NCBI RefSeq assembly: GCF_029350975.1
Contig: NZ_JARKMR010000002.1
Coordinates: 186,001-250,000, forward strand
DNA length: 64,000 nucleotides
Direction: 5' to 3'
DNA from: Maribacter zhoushanensis
GTDB lineage: Bacteria > Bacteroidota > Bacteroidia > Flavobacteriales > Flavobacteriaceae
The position numbers and the translations under genes were made by a program. Positions 8,419 to 17,318 of this stretch are shown in pieces (within the stretch, counting starts at the first letter, position 1; each line of letters starts with the position of its first letter). Under the pieces are notes generated by a model, which worked only from the letters and a program-made list of their open reading frames with translations, had not been told where the DNA came from and did no database searches.

Positions 8419-8868
8419 TCATAGAACCTTCTTAAAACAAACACTATTCTTCATATGCTCATAAGGGGCGTAGTTATCGATAACGATGTAATTATTCTTT
8501 TTGTAGAGTGCAATGGCCTCAGGCTGGCGTAGTCCAGTTTCAAGAACGGCGTGTGAGTAGTTTAATTCTTTTGCCCATTCTTCTAATACTATTAGTGCTT
8601 TAGAGGCAATACCCTTACCACGAAAATCGGGTTGTACGTACATTCGTTTTATTTCTACGGAGTCTTTGCTAAACTCCTTAAAAGCACCACAGGCAACAAG
8701 GGTTTCATCCGAATAAAAGACAACACAGTTTTTCAAAGCATCAATACCATTGAATTGTGCATAAAAAGCATTTTCATCTCCATCCCTTAATGCTAAATCG
8801 GCATCAAGTAAAGCTACTAATTCTTTGAAGTTTTGGTTATCGCTAGAGCAACGTTTATAGTAAAGCAT
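8419..8868 (-). CDS. GNAT family N-acetyltransferase
   Basis: Cytoplasmic acetyl-CoA-dependent N-acetyltransferase of 149 residues. The acetyl-CoA-binding motif A is RMYVQPDFRGKGIASKAL (Q-x-x-R-G-x-G-x-A type) near residues 92-109, followed by LEEWAKELNY and the LYKKNNYIVIDNY motif B. The acceptor substrate is unknown. It is the last gene of a minus-strand set with the split 5'-nucleotidase genes (14-bp gap), probably co-transcribed. Confidence 0.88.
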   Translation of the reverse strand: MLYYKRCSSDNQNFKELVALLDADLALRDGDENAFYAQFNGIDALKNCVVFYSDETLVACGAFKEFSKDSVEIKRMYVQPDFRGKGIASKALIVLEEWAKELNYSHAVLETGLRQPEAIALYKKNNYIVIDNYAPYEHMKNSVCFKKVL

Positions 8869-8882
8869 AAGAGGTCTCTTTT

Positions 8883-9788
8883 TTAGACTTGAATTGTGTA
8901 ACCGTTTGCGTTAACAGTGCTGTTGTCAAAATAAAAATCAATTCTACCAAGGTTTACTCCAAAACATCCTACTTGATTTACCAATACATCACGGTCAGCA
9001 GCATTAGTAACAATGGTGGGTTTGTCCAAAAATGTGTGGGTATGACCACCAATAATTAAATCGGTGTATTTAGTCCTTTTAGCAAGTTTTAAATCATCTG
9101 GCTTTTGAGAGCTATATTCATACCCTAAGTGAGAAAGGCAAATGACCAAATCGCATTTTTCTTCTTCTTTAAGTTTGGTTTCCATATCGGTAGCCAGTTC
9201 ATAAGGGTCAAGAAATACGGTCTCTTTATAGAGCTGTTTTGTTACCAGTCCGTCTAACTTAATTCCTAATCCGTATACACCAACTTTAATTCCGTCTTTC
9301 TCATAAATTTTATAAGGCTGTGTTAATCCGTCTAAAACTGTATTGGAAAAATCGTAATTAGCACTAATGAAATTAAATTTAGCGTAAGGCATTTGAGCTA
9401 ATAACCCATCAATACCATTATCAAAATCATGATTACCAATAGTAGTGGCATCATAATTAAGCATGCTCATTAATTTAAATTCTAGCTCGCCACCGTAAAA
9501 GTTAAAGTATGGAGTACCTTGAAAGATATCACCGGCATCAAACAAAAAAGTATGTGGATTTTCTTTTCTAATACTATCAACCAAACCCGCTCTGCGCGCC
9601 AAACCACCCAATCCGGGAAAATCTGCATGATCGTTAGGGAAAGCATCTACATGACTATGAACATCATTGGTGTGTAAAATAATAATATGTTTCTTTTTAG
9701 ATGCATTACAAGAACTTAGTCCTAACCCACCAAGGGTTAGAAGACTAGAAGATGCTGCAGTATTTCGAATAAATTTTCTTCTTTCCAT
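8883..9788 (-). CDS. Metallophosphatase, N-terminal half of a 5'-nucleotidase
   Basis: Calcineurin-like metallophosphatase of 301 residues that corresponds to the catalytic N-terminal domain of UshA/5'-nucleotidase. The two-metal motifs are visible: HTNDVHSHV, DAGDIFQGTPYF, TIGNHDFDNG and GGHTHTF. The N-terminus has a twin-arginine-type signal (MERRKFIRNT) leading to LSSC, Cys27, so it is probably Tat-exported and lipidated. The C-terminal substrate-binding domain is absent here and is encoded by the gene immediately upstream (1-bp gap). Together they would release phosphate from nucleotides in the periplasm or at the surface. Confidence 0.88.
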   Translation of the reverse strand: MERRKFIRNTAASSSLLTLGGLGLSSCNASKKKHIIILHTNDVHSHVDAFPNDHADFPGLGGLARRAGLVDSIRKENPHTFLFDAGDIFQGTPYFNFYGGELEFKLMSMLNYDATTIGNHDFDNGIDGLLAQMPYAKFNFISANYDFSNTVLDGLTQPYKIYEKDGIKVGVYGLGIKLDGLVTKQLYKETVFLDPYELATDMETKLKEEEKCDLVICLSHLGYEYSSQKPDDLKLAKRTKYTDLIIGGHTHTFLDKPTIVTNAADRDVLVNQVGCFGVNLGRIDFYFDNSTVNANGYTIQV

Positions 9789-9789
9789 A

Positions 9790-10575
9790 TTACTGTAATT
9801 GATAATATCTTAAATCTACTTTTGGGGCAAGGGTGTCCACTTTAGAAAAGAAATCTATCATGGCATTACGTATTTTATAATCGGTCTCAGTTTTAGATAG
9901 AGCATCTTTAAAAAAGTTCATGTTATCGCCACCGGTAACCAAGTAATCAGATGTGGCTACATAATAAGATTTGTCCTTATCTAAAGGTTTTCCGTCAATT
10001 GTAAAAGATTTAACCGAATTGTCTTTGTTTAAAATAAGTTGCATACCGGCCACGGGGTGGGCTCTTTTGGACTTTATAAGATAATCTACCATTTTTAATA
10101 ATGATGATCCTTTTAGTTCTACGACAACGACCGAGTTTTCAAAAGGCATAACCTCATAAGCAGTTCTGGAAGTTACATTTCCTTTCGAGATAATTGATCT
10201 TATACCACCATGGTTTAAAAGCACCATGTCAATGGTATTGCCCGTGCGTTTATTAAAAATAGGATTCGTCTCATGCAATACAATATCTGCCATTAAATTA
10301 CCAGCTGTAGTATTGAATTTACCATCGTTTTTTGAAATAACATAGGGAGCATATGCCAAAGTACTATCTAAAATACTTTCAACACGTTCATGATACGGCT
10401 GAATAAATTTTTGAATACTGTCAACTGAAGTATAATTGGTGTCAATTGCTATCTGCTTGCCAGTCAGTTCAGTGAGGTGTTCAGGAGTGTTTTTACAGGA
10501 TACTAAATTCAGTAATGTTATAAATATAACATAATGTTTTATATTTAAAATACCAAAGTGTTTTAACTTCGCCAT
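9790..10575 (-). CDS. 5'-nucleotidase C-terminal domain protein (separate gene)
   Basis: A 261-residue exported protein that matches only the C-terminal, nucleotide-binding domain of 5'-nucleotidases. Motifs: TAGNLMADIVL, NHGGIRS, YEVMPFENSVVVVELKG and SDYLVTGGDNMNFF, the last carrying the substrate-base pocket and GGD turn of the family. The signal peptide ends in LVSC (Cys27), so it is probably a lipoprotein. It is the first gene of a nucleotidase-GNAT set and runs divergently from the dapA cluster. It presumably pairs with the metallophosphatase encoded next to it. Confidence 0.85.
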   Translation of the reverse strand: MAKLKHFGILNIKHYVIFITLLNLVSCKNTPEHLTELTGKQIAIDTNYTSVDSIQKFIQPYHERVESILDSTLAYAPYVISKNDGKFNTTAGNLMADIVLHETNPIFNKRTGNTIDMVLLNHGGIRSIISKGNVTSRTAYEVMPFENSVVVVELKGSSLLKMVDYLIKSKRAHPVAGMQLILNKDNSVKSFTIDGKPLDKDKSYYVATSDYLVTGGDNMNFFKDALSKTETDYKIRNAMIDFFSKVDTLAPKVDLRYYQLQ

Positions 10576-10593
10576 ATAGTTGCAGGGATATTA

Positions 10594-10615
10594 TTTACAT
10601 TTGTCTAAATGTAAA
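10594..10615. promoter_or_regulatory. Inverted repeat overlapping promoter box of DUF6913-dapA
   Basis: The arms tttacattt (10594-10602) and aaatgtaaa (10607-10615) are exact reverse complements with a gtct centre. TACATTTG at 10596-10603 is an exact TAnnTTTG -7 box for the plus-strand DUF6913-dapA genes. The other strand reads TACATTTA, one base off the same consensus, pointing at the divergent nucleotidase genes. The site may be a divergent promoter with a shared operator. Confidence 0.45.
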
Positions 10616-10620
10616 AATAC

Positions 10621-11154
10621 ATGTTTTTAAAAGGAATTAAGGACAAGTTTAAACGGAAATCAGGCCGTAAAATATTAAAACAGCTGTTGGCAACACCAGC
10701 TGCTGTAACTCGTGAGGCTAAAGGAATACGTTCTGTAGGTTGTATTGTGGATTTAGATAAATTTGAGAAATCTGAAGTTTTTTTTCAGTTTCAAGAAGAG
10801 TTGTCTTTGAACCCAAATGCAGTTAAAATAATTGGATATAAGCGTTTTTATGATAAAAACTCGCCATATGCCACTCCGGTTTTTTCAGATAAGGACTTAG
10901 GGTGGAACGGTGAAATTGAAAACAGTTATGCCCTTGAATTTTTAGGAAGAGAATATGATCTTTTGGTGAATTATTATAATGAGGATAGTCTGTTGTTGAA
11001 TTTAATGTCGGTGAAGGCGAAGGCTCGTTTAAAAGTAGGCTTCAAGGAAGTTGGGCCTACTTACAATGATTTAATGTTAGATACGCCGTTAAAGGACTTT
11101 CAAATATTTAAAAAAGAATTGAAAAAGTACTTGGGCATTTTTAAAGAGATTTAA
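10621..11154 (+). CDS. DUF6913 family protein
   Basis: A 177-residue soluble protein of unknown function, found in Flavobacteriia beside dapA. The N-terminus is strongly basic (FLKGIKDKFKRKSGRKILK), which suggests contact with nucleic acid or membrane surface. The body alternates beta and alpha stretches (VGCIVDLDKFEKSEVFFQF, YDLLVNYY), ending in LKVGFKEVGPTYNDLML. It is 2 bp upstream of dapA, so the two are co-transcribed; involvement in lysine or wall synthesis is not shown. Confidence 0.8.
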   Translation: MFLKGIKDKFKRKSGRKILKQLLATPAAVTREAKGIRSVGCIVDLDKFEKSEVFFQFQEELSLNPNAVKIIGYKRFYDKNSPYATPVFSDKDLGWNGEIENSYALEFLGREYDLLVNYYNEDSLLLNLMSVKAKARLKVGFKEVGPTYNDLMLDTPLKDFQIFKKELKKYLGIFKEI

Positions 11155-11156
11155 TT

Positions 11157-12047
11157 ATGAAAGATTTAAGGGGAGCAGGGGTAGCGTTAATTACGCCTTT
11201 TAAAGTAGATGGATCGGTAGATGTAGAGGCTCTTAGAAAAATTGTAGCTTTTAATATAGAGGGCAATATAGATTACTTGGTAGTGTTAGGTACTACCGCA
11301 GAATCTGTTACCCTTTCAAAAGTAGAAAAGCAATTGGTTATGCGTACCGTTGAAGAAGCGAACCAAGGTGCTTTACCATTGGTTATAGGTATTGGTGGTA
11401 ACAACACTATGGCGTTGGTAGAAGAGTTGCAAACTTCAGATTTATCTGCGTATGATGCCATTTTATCTGTTTCTCCATATTACAATAGACCAACTCAAGA
11501 AGGTATTTATCAGCATTTTGCAGCCCTCTCTCAAGCATCACCATTACCAATAATTTTATACAATGTACCAAGTCGTACGGGTAGTAACATGTTACCTGAA
11601 ACCGTAGTTCGCCTAGCAAAGAAATTTGATAATATCGTAGCGGTAAAAGAGGCTTGTGGTAATATGACCCAAGTGCAAGAACTAATTTCTAAAAGACCAG
11701 AAGGCTTTTTAGTACTTTCTGGAGATGACATTACCGCGTTACCAACAATAGTTGCTGGCGGTGATGGCGTTATTTCTGTAATTGGTCAAGGTTTGCCAGA
11801 AGAATTTTCTAAAATGATTCACGAAGGTTTAAATGGTAATACAGAAGTAGCCTACAGCTATCATTATAAAATGCAAGATGGTATGAAGTTGATTTTCGAA
11901 GAAGGCAACCCGGCAGGGATTAAAGTTGTATTCGAATATTTAGGCTTAGCCAACCCTTTGGTTAGACTGCCATTAATTACTGCAAGTGAAGCTTTAAAGC
12001 ATAGAATTGTTTCTTTTATGGAATCTATGATACGCATACCAGCATAA
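11157..12047 (+). CDS. dapA: 4-hydroxy-tetrahydrodipicolinate synthase
   Basis: Cytoplasmic TIM-barrel aldolase that condenses pyruvate with aspartate semialdehyde, the first committed step to diaminopimelate and lysine. At 296 residues it has the usual length. Key motifs: LGTTAESVTLS (substrate-binding Thr pair), SVSPYYNRPTQEG with the catalytic Tyr, ILYNVPSRTG, and VAVKEACGN with the Schiff-base Lys near residue 164. It follows DUF6913 by 2 bp and precedes bamD, which has its own promoter box. Confidence 0.97.
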   Translation: MKDLRGAGVALITPFKVDGSVDVEALRKIVAFNIEGNIDYLVVLGTTAESVTLSKVEKQLVMRTVEEANQGALPLVIGIGGNNTMALVEELQTSDLSAYDAILSVSPYYNRPTQEGIYQHFAALSQASPLPIILYNVPSRTGSNMLPETVVRLAKKFDNIVAVKEACGNMTQVQELISKRPEGFLVLSGDDITALPTIVAGGDGVISVIGQGLPEEFSKMIHEGLNGNTEVAYSYHYKMQDGMKLIFEEGNPAGIKVVFEYLGLANPLVRLPLITASEALKHRIVSFMESMIRIPA

Positions 12048-12142
12048 ATATTCGTTAAATCTTTACTTAGTAGGACATTCTTGTAGTGTAAAGCCTGTAT
12101 TTTTATTGGTTTAAAATGTTTTTTAAATCCATTGATAATCAC

Positions 12143-12150
12143 TAATTTTG
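12143..12150 (+). promoter_or_regulatory. -7 promoter box of bamD
   Basis: TAATTTTG, an exact TAnnTTTG match, ends 16 bp before the bamD ATG. No TTG is found at the expected distance upstream, so the -33 element is weak. It probably drives bamD-rpoZ-coaBC and the genes after them. Confidence 0.5.
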
Positions 12151-12166
12151 CAAAATATTTTTTAAG

Positions 12167-12994
12167 ATGAGGAGAGTTTTCCCAGTACTATTGATTGCCA
12201 TTGCTTTACAATCTTGTAGCGAGTACCAAAAGGTGCTTAAGAATGATGATGTAAAAGCGAAATACGACATGGCCGAAACTTTCTATGAAGAAGGTGATTA
12301 CAGAAGAGCAAATAGATTACTTGAGCAAATAGCACCTAAATATGTAGGTAAGCCTCAAGGAGAAAGAGTTATGTTCTTCTTATCCAATAGCTACTTTATG
12401 CGTGGAGATTACAATATGGCGGGCTATCAGTTTGAGCGTTTTGTAAAATCTTATCCAAAAAGTGATAAGGTGGTTGAAGCAACATTTTTAGGGGCAAAAA
12501 GTTTCTATGAATTGTCTCCTGAATATTCTTTAGATCAGACCGATACTGATAAGGCCTTATTGAAAATACAGAATTTCATAAATACGTATTCAGAATCTGA
12601 ATATTATGCAGAAGCAAATGCCATGGCGCAAGAGCTTACAACAAAAAAAGAAGAAAAAGCGTTTGAGATATTAAAGCAGTACAACAAATTAGGAGAGTTT
12701 AATTATGATATGCTTAAATCTGCTGTAGCGGCTAGTGATAACTTTGTGTCAGATAATCCTGGTTCTCCGTTTAGGGAAGAGGCAATGTTTGTAAAGGTTG
12801 AAGCGTTGACTCATATGGCTGTAAACAGTTTTGAGCAGTTAAAGGAAGAACGTTTAATGAAGGCTAAGGCTGCACATGCGGCATTGAAAAAGCAGTTTCC
12901 AGAATCTAAATTTGATAAAGAAGCTACAAATTTAATTGAAAAAATTGATAAAGAATTACAACGTATGCAACCGCAGACCGTTGAATCAAAATAA
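12167..12994 (+). CDS. bamD: Outer membrane assembly lipoprotein BamD
   Basis: Periplasmic lipoprotein of 275 residues, part of the BAM complex that inserts beta-barrel proteins into the outer membrane. The signal peptide ends in LQSC (Cys17). The mature part is a chain of TPR-like helical hairpins, for example YDMAETFYEEGDYRRANRLL, FFLSNSYFMRGDYNMAGYQF and the run of Ala-rich helices near the C-terminus. The order dapA-bamD-rpoZ-coaBC is a known Bacteroidota arrangement. It lies 11 bp upstream of rpoZ. Confidence 0.93.
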   Translation: MRRVFPVLLIAIALQSCSEYQKVLKNDDVKAKYDMAETFYEEGDYRRANRLLEQIAPKYVGKPQGERVMFFLSNSYFMRGDYNMAGYQFERFVKSYPKSDKVVEATFLGAKSFYELSPEYSLDQTDTDKALLKIQNFINTYSESEYYAEANAMAQELTTKKEEKAFEILKQYNKLGEFNYDMLKSAVAASDNFVSDNPGSPFREEAMFVKVEALTHMAVNSFEQLKEERLMKAKAAHAALKKQFPESKFDKEATNLIEKIDKELQRMQPQTVESK

Positions 12995-13005
12995 ATAATT
13001 TAATT

Positions 13006-13338
13006 ATGAATATGAACGATTTAAAAAACTCAAAGGCATCGGTATCTACGGTAACTATTAACCGTAATGAGTTTGATGAACCTACTGAAAATATCTACGA
13101 GGCTATTTCAATAGCTGCAAAGCGTGCTGTTCAGATCAATTCTGAAATTAAGAAAGAGCTTTTAGAGAAATTAGAGGAGTTTGCTACATATAGTGACAGT
13201 TTGGAAGAGGTTTTTGAAAACAAAGAACAAATTGAGGTTTCTAAGTTTTACGAAAAATTACCTAAGCCACATGCTATGGCAGTAGAAGAGTGGTTGATGG
13301 ATAAAATCTACCATAGAAATACAGAAAAAGACGCTTAA
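13006..13338 (+). CDS. rpoZ: RNA polymerase omega subunit
   Basis: Small RNA polymerase subunit that helps beta-prime fold, in its Bacteroidota form of about 110 residues. The core NIYEAISIAAKRAVQINSE corresponds to the conserved omega helix that holds the A-KRA-QI pattern. The C-terminal acidic extension (LEEFATYSDSLEEVFENKEQ) is common in this phylum. The start may be the first Met or the third residue, also Met. It sits between bamD and coaBC with gaps of 11 and 5 bp. Confidence 0.85.
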   Translation: MNMNDLKNSKASVSTVTINRNEFDEPTENIYEAISIAAKRAVQINSEIKKELLEKLEEFATYSDSLEEVFENKEQIEVSKFYEKLPKPHAMAVEEWLMDKIYHRNTEKDA

Positions 13339-13343
13339 GAAAT

Positions 13344-14549
13344 ATGTTGAACGGCAAAAATGTTCTTTTAGGAATAACCGGAGGAATTGCCGCTTATAAA
13401 ACAACATTCTTAGTTCGTTTATTTATAAAAGCTGGCGCTAACGTTAAGGTCATACTTACCGATAGCGCCAGCTCTTTTGTTTCCCCACTTACGCTTGCCA
13501 CCTTGGCTAAAAATCCCGTTGTTCTTGATTTTGTAAAGACAGAGGAAAATACGGTAGATTGGAATCATCACGTAGAAATGGGGCTTTGGGCAGACTTAAT
13601 GTTGATTGCGCCGGCTACCGCAAATACCATGTCTAAAATGGCAACAGGTAATTGCGATAATATTTTAATGGCTACGTATTTATCTGCAAAATGTCCTGTT
13701 TTTGTTGCTCCTGCAATGGATTTGGATATGTATAAGCATCCAAGTACAAAGACTTCTTTAGATACACTTACGTCATATGGTAATACGATTATTCCTGCAA
13801 CTAGTGGAGAACTTGCAAGTGGTTTGCATGGCGAAGGTAGAATGGCAGAGCCAGAAGATATTATAAGTTTTATTAAGAAGCAGTTGTCGGTAGGGTTACC
13901 ATTGTCAGGTAAGAAGGTTTTGATTACTGCAGGACCAACGTATGAAGCTATTGATCCTGTACGTTTTATAGGTAACCATTCTTCAGGGTTAATGGGGTTT
14001 GAGCTTGCTAAAACAGCCGCAAGTCTAGGTGCTGAAGTGAATTTGGTTACTGGACCTACGCATTTATCCGTTACCCATGATCTTATTCAAGTTATTAATG
14101 TTGTTTCTGCTGATGATATGTATCAAAATGCGCATAAATATTATGAAACTTCTGATATTGTAATTTGTGCGGCAGCAGTAGCGGATTATAGACCTAAGAC
14201 AATTGCAGAACAAAAGATTAAAAAATCCGAAGATAACTTTACTATCGAGTTAGTGAAGAATAAAGATATATTGAAAACCTTCGGTGATCATAAAAAGCAT
14301 CAATTCTTGGTCGGTTTTGCTCTAGAAACCGAAAACGAAATTGAAAATGCAAAAGGGAAACTAAAACGCAAAAATCTGGATGCCATCGTACTGAATTCAA
14401 TGCGAGATAAAGGCGCTGGTTTTGGTGGGGTTACCAATAAAATTTCATTTATAGATACCAATTCTAACATTACTACGTTTGAACTAAAGACCAAGGCAGA
14501 AGTTGCCGTGGATATCTTCAATGAAATTATTAAAAGACGATATGCGTAA
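13344..14549 (+). CDS. coaBC: Bifunctional phosphopantothenoylcysteine decarboxylase/synthetase
   Basis: Two-domain flavoenzyme of coenzyme A synthesis, 401 residues. The N-terminal CoaC domain has GITGGIAAYK, the catalytic His in WNHHVEMG, the PATANTMSKMATG flavin loop, and PAMDLDMY, which fits the PxMNxxMW motif with two changes. The C-terminal CoaB domain begins near residue 185 with KKVLITAGPTYEAIDPVRFIGN and HSSG, and continues through AAAVADYRP and the NKDIL CTP-binding region. The stop overlaps the next gene by 8 bp. Confidence 0.96.
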   Translation: MLNGKNVLLGITGGIAAYKTTFLVRLFIKAGANVKVILTDSASSFVSPLTLATLAKNPVVLDFVKTEENTVDWNHHVEMGLWADLMLIAPATANTMSKMATGNCDNILMATYLSAKCPVFVAPAMDLDMYKHPSTKTSLDTLTSYGNTIIPATSGELASGLHGEGRMAEPEDIISFIKKQLSVGLPLSGKKVLITAGPTYEAIDPVRFIGNHSSGLMGFELAKTAASLGAEVNLVTGPTHLSVTHDLIQVINVVSADDMYQNAHKYYETSDIVICAAAVADYRPKTIAEQKIKKSEDNFTIELVKNKDILKTFGDHKKHQFLVGFALETENEIENAKGKLKRKNLDAIVLNSMRDKGAGFGGVTNKISFIDTNSNITTFELKTKAEVAVDIFNEIIKRRYA

Positions 14550-15435
14550 GGCAGTATTTCTATTACTTTTTACATTTATTAGTTTAGTTGTAAATGCTCA
14601 AGAATTAGTTTGTGCGGTTACAGTCAATTCTGATCAGCTTACTCAGGGTGATCAGCAAGTTTTTAAGACATTGGAACGTTCTTTGAATGATTTTGTCAAT
14701 AAAACGAAATGGACAAATAGGGTGTATAAAGAGAACGAAAGGGTAAATGCTCAAATGTTCATTACTATTACATCTTACGAATCAAATAGTTTTAGTGGTA
14801 ATATTCAAATACAGTCATCAAGACCGGTTTACAATACATCTTACTCTACGCCTGTATTTAATTACAAAGACAATGCTTTCAATTTTCAATACATAGAGTT
14901 TCAGCCCATGATTTTCAATGAAAATCAGTTCGAGTCTAATTTAGTGAGCGTAATGGCTTATTATGTTTATGTAATATTAGGGTTGGATGCGGATACTTTT
15001 TCTTTGGAAGGTGGAACAGAGTTCTATAGAAAGGCACAGAATATAGTAACACAGGCACAGGGCAGTAATTCTGCCGGATGGAGCCAATCTGCGGATTCTA
15101 ACAGAAGTAGATTTGAATTAATAGATAACTTATTGTCAAATACCTACAGAGAATATCGTATTGCTATGTATAACTATCATAGAAAAGGGCTTGATATTTT
15201 ACCGGATAACAATAGTACGGGCAAACAAGTAATTGCAGGCACTATGAATCTTTTCCAAACGATGATCAATAGAAGGCCAAATGCCTTTTTGATTTCAACG
15301 TTCTTTGATGCAAAATCAGAAGAGATAAAGAATATTTTCTCTGATGGTCCAAAAGTTGATATTGTAAAGCTAAAAGAAACGCTGAATAAAATTGCCCCAT
15401 TATACGCTACAACTTGGAACGATATTAAATATTGA
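14542..15435 (+). CDS. DUF4835 family secreted protein
   Basis: A 297-residue exported protein of the DUF4835 family, found in Bacteroidota between coaBC and recN and still without assigned function. The start at 14542 is preferred to the upstream frame opening at 14503 because it begins directly with a signal peptide (MRKAVFLLLFTFISLVVNAQ). The conserved block after it (VFKTLERSLNDFVNKTKWTNR, with QPMIFNENQFESNLVSV later) marks the family. Its coding start overlaps the coaBC stop, which suggests coupled translation. A periplasmic or outer-membrane role is inferred from the signal peptide only. Confidence 0.85.
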   Translation: MRKAVFLLLFTFISLVVNAQELVCAVTVNSDQLTQGDQQVFKTLERSLNDFVNKTKWTNRVYKENERVNAQMFITITSYESNSFSGNIQIQSSRPVYNTSYSTPVFNYKDNAFNFQYIEFQPMIFNENQFESNLVSVMAYYVYVILGLDADTFSLEGGTEFYRKAQNIVTQAQGSNSAGWSQSADSNRSRFELIDNLLSNTYREYRIAMYNYHRKGLDILPDNNSTGKQVIAGTMNLFQTMINRRPNAFLISTFFDAKSEEIKNIFSDGPKVDIVKLKETLNKIAPLYATTWNDIKY

Positions 15436-15490
15436 ACCATTTTACAAAACGGAATTATAGATTACCTTTGTGAATCTAAAATTCTAACGT

Positions 15491-17158
15491 GTGCTTTCAA
15501 CCCTTTCCATTTCTAATTACGCATTAATTGATCGTCTAGAAGTAGACTTCAACAAAGGCTTCACGGTTATTACCGGTGAAACAGGTGCCGGTAAATCTAT
15601 TTTACTTGGTGGTTTATCTTTGGTACTTGGTAAACGTGCGGACTTATCTTCATTACGGGTTAAGGATCAGAAGTGTATTATAGAGGGTACTTTCAAAATT
15701 GATACTTACGGACTTCAGGGTTTCTTTGAAGAAAATGATTTGGACTATGATGATAGTACGGTCATAAGACGTGAAATTTTACCAAGTGGAAAGTCTAGGG
15801 CATTTGTTAATGACACTCCCGTTACTTTAGGGGTCTTGTCGACATTGGGTGAAAACCTTATTGATATTCATTCTCAGCACCAGACCATGCAACTTACTGA
15901 AAATGACTTTCAGTTAAAATTAGTAGATGCTCTGGCAAACAATCAAAAACGATTAACGGCATATAGAAGAGATTTAAAAGCTTATCGTAAAGCCCAGAAA
16001 GAATTAGAGAAACTTATTGAAGTACAGAGCACTGCCAACAAAGAGCAGGATTACAATACATTTTTGCTAGAAGAGTTAGAAAAAGCGCCATTGAAAGTAG
16101 GGGTTGTCGAAGAGCTGGAAGAAGAATATGAACAGTTGAACAATGTGGAGTTGATTATGGAGCAGTTGTCTAAAGGAAATCAGTTGTTCAATGATGAACA
16201 AATTGGTGTTCTGCCCTTGGTGGCGGAAATGCGCCAATCACTTTCAAAGTTGGTTGATTTTGGTACAAACTATAAAGATTTGTTCGATCGTGTAAAATCA
16301 GTCATGATAGAATTGGATGATGTCAGTTCAGAATTACAACGATTACAAGAAGGTGTTGAGGCAAATCCTGATCAGTTGGAGCAAGTAAACAATAAATTAC
16401 AGTTGCTGTATAATTTGTTGAAAAAGCATAATGTAAGTGACATTGCAGAATTGATTGTTATTAAAAATGATCTTGCCGATAAAGTTTTTGAAACAGCCAA
16501 CTTAGAAGATAATATTGCTGCTAAGACAAAGGAAATTGAAGAAATGCAGTCTGTTTTAGAGTCGAAAGCAATTGTTTTACGAGAAAAGAGAAATTCGGTA
16601 ATACCGCAATTAAAGAAAAAATTAGAGTCGGACTTAGGTCTATTAGGTATGCCTAGTGCATCCTTTGAAATAAAAATAAGTGCTGCACAGGCATTTACGA
16701 CCACGGGTAAAGATGAACTTTCATTTTTATTTACCGCCAATAGGGGTGGTAGTTATGGCGAATTAAAGAAAGTAGCATCTGGTGGAGAATTATCTAGAAT
16801 TATGTTGGTAATCAAATCAATACTTGCCAAGTATGAAAAGCTCCCAACAATTATGTTCGATGAAATTGACACAGGTGTTTCTGGTGAAATATCTGACCGC
16901 ATGGCTGATATTATGAAAGATATGAGTGCTGATCTTCAAGTATTCTCTATCACACATTTGCCACAAGTAGCATCAAAAGGAAACAATCATTTCAAAGTTT
17001 TTAAAACTGAAGGTAAAGAACGCACCATGACGAATTTAAAACAATTGACAGATGATGAAAGAGTGGTGGAGTTGGCTCATATGTTAAGCGGAAAAGATTT
17101 GTCAGATTCTGCAATGGCACATGCAAAAGAACTTTTAAGCGCATCTTCAAATATATAA
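15491..17158 (+). CDS. recN: DNA repair protein RecN
   Basis: SMC-like ATPase of double-strand-break repair, 555 residues. Walker A is GETGAGKS near residues 29-36, the central region is a long coiled coil, and the C-terminal half-site has the SGGELSRIMLVIKS signature, the Walker B FDEIDTGVSGE and an ITHLPQVAS switch. The start codon is GTG: an in-frame stop lies one codon upstream and no ATG occurs nearby. It is the last gene of the coaBC-DUF4835-recN series. Confidence 0.96.
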   Translation: MLSTLSISNYALIDRLEVDFNKGFTVITGETGAGKSILLGGLSLVLGKRADLSSLRVKDQKCIIEGTFKIDTYGLQGFFEENDLDYDDSTVIRREILPSGKSRAFVNDTPVTLGVLSTLGENLIDIHSQHQTMQLTENDFQLKLVDALANNQKRLTAYRRDLKAYRKAQKELEKLIEVQSTANKEQDYNTFLLEELEKAPLKVGVVEELEEEYEQLNNVELIMEQLSKGNQLFNDEQIGVLPLVAEMRQSLSKLVDFGTNYKDLFDRVKSVMIELDDVSSELQRLQEGVEANPDQLEQVNNKLQLLYNLLKKHNVSDIAELIVIKNDLADKVFETANLEDNIAAKTKEIEEMQSVLESKAIVLREKRNSVIPQLKKKLESDLGLLGMPSASFEIKISAAQAFTTTGKDELSFLFTANRGGSYGELKKVASGGELSRIMLVIKSILAKYEKLPTIMFDEIDTGVSGEISDRMADIMKDMSADLQVFSITHLPQVASKGNNHFKVFKTEGKERTMTNLKQLTDDERVVELAHMLSGKDLSDSAMAHAKELLSASSNI

Positions 17159-17188
17159 ATCACAACTTATTTAGATTATGTAATTGCT

Positions 17189-17205
17189 CTTCTTTAATAA
17201 AGAAG
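17189..17205. repeat. Short palindrome after recN
   Basis: The arms cttcttta and taaagaag flank a single central base in the 160-bp gap between recN and fabI. It could fold into a small hairpin near the end of the recN transcript, but no T-run follows, so a terminator role is weak. Confidence 0.3.
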
Positions 17206-17279
17206 TTATGTCTTTGCATTAAGACTGTTGTTTTAAGGTTTTTAAGTAGTACATCAATTCGCTATTAACATATTTTAGA

Positions 17280-17287
17280 TATCTTTG
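17280..17287 (+). promoter_or_regulatory. -7 promoter box of fabI
   Basis: TATCTTTG matches TAnnTTTG exactly and lies 31 bp before the fabI ATG. A transcript would begin near 17294 with a leader of about 25 nt. The -33 element is not clear. Confidence 0.55.
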
Positions 17288-17318
17288 AATTTTAAATCTA
17301 ACTATAGAATCAACCATC

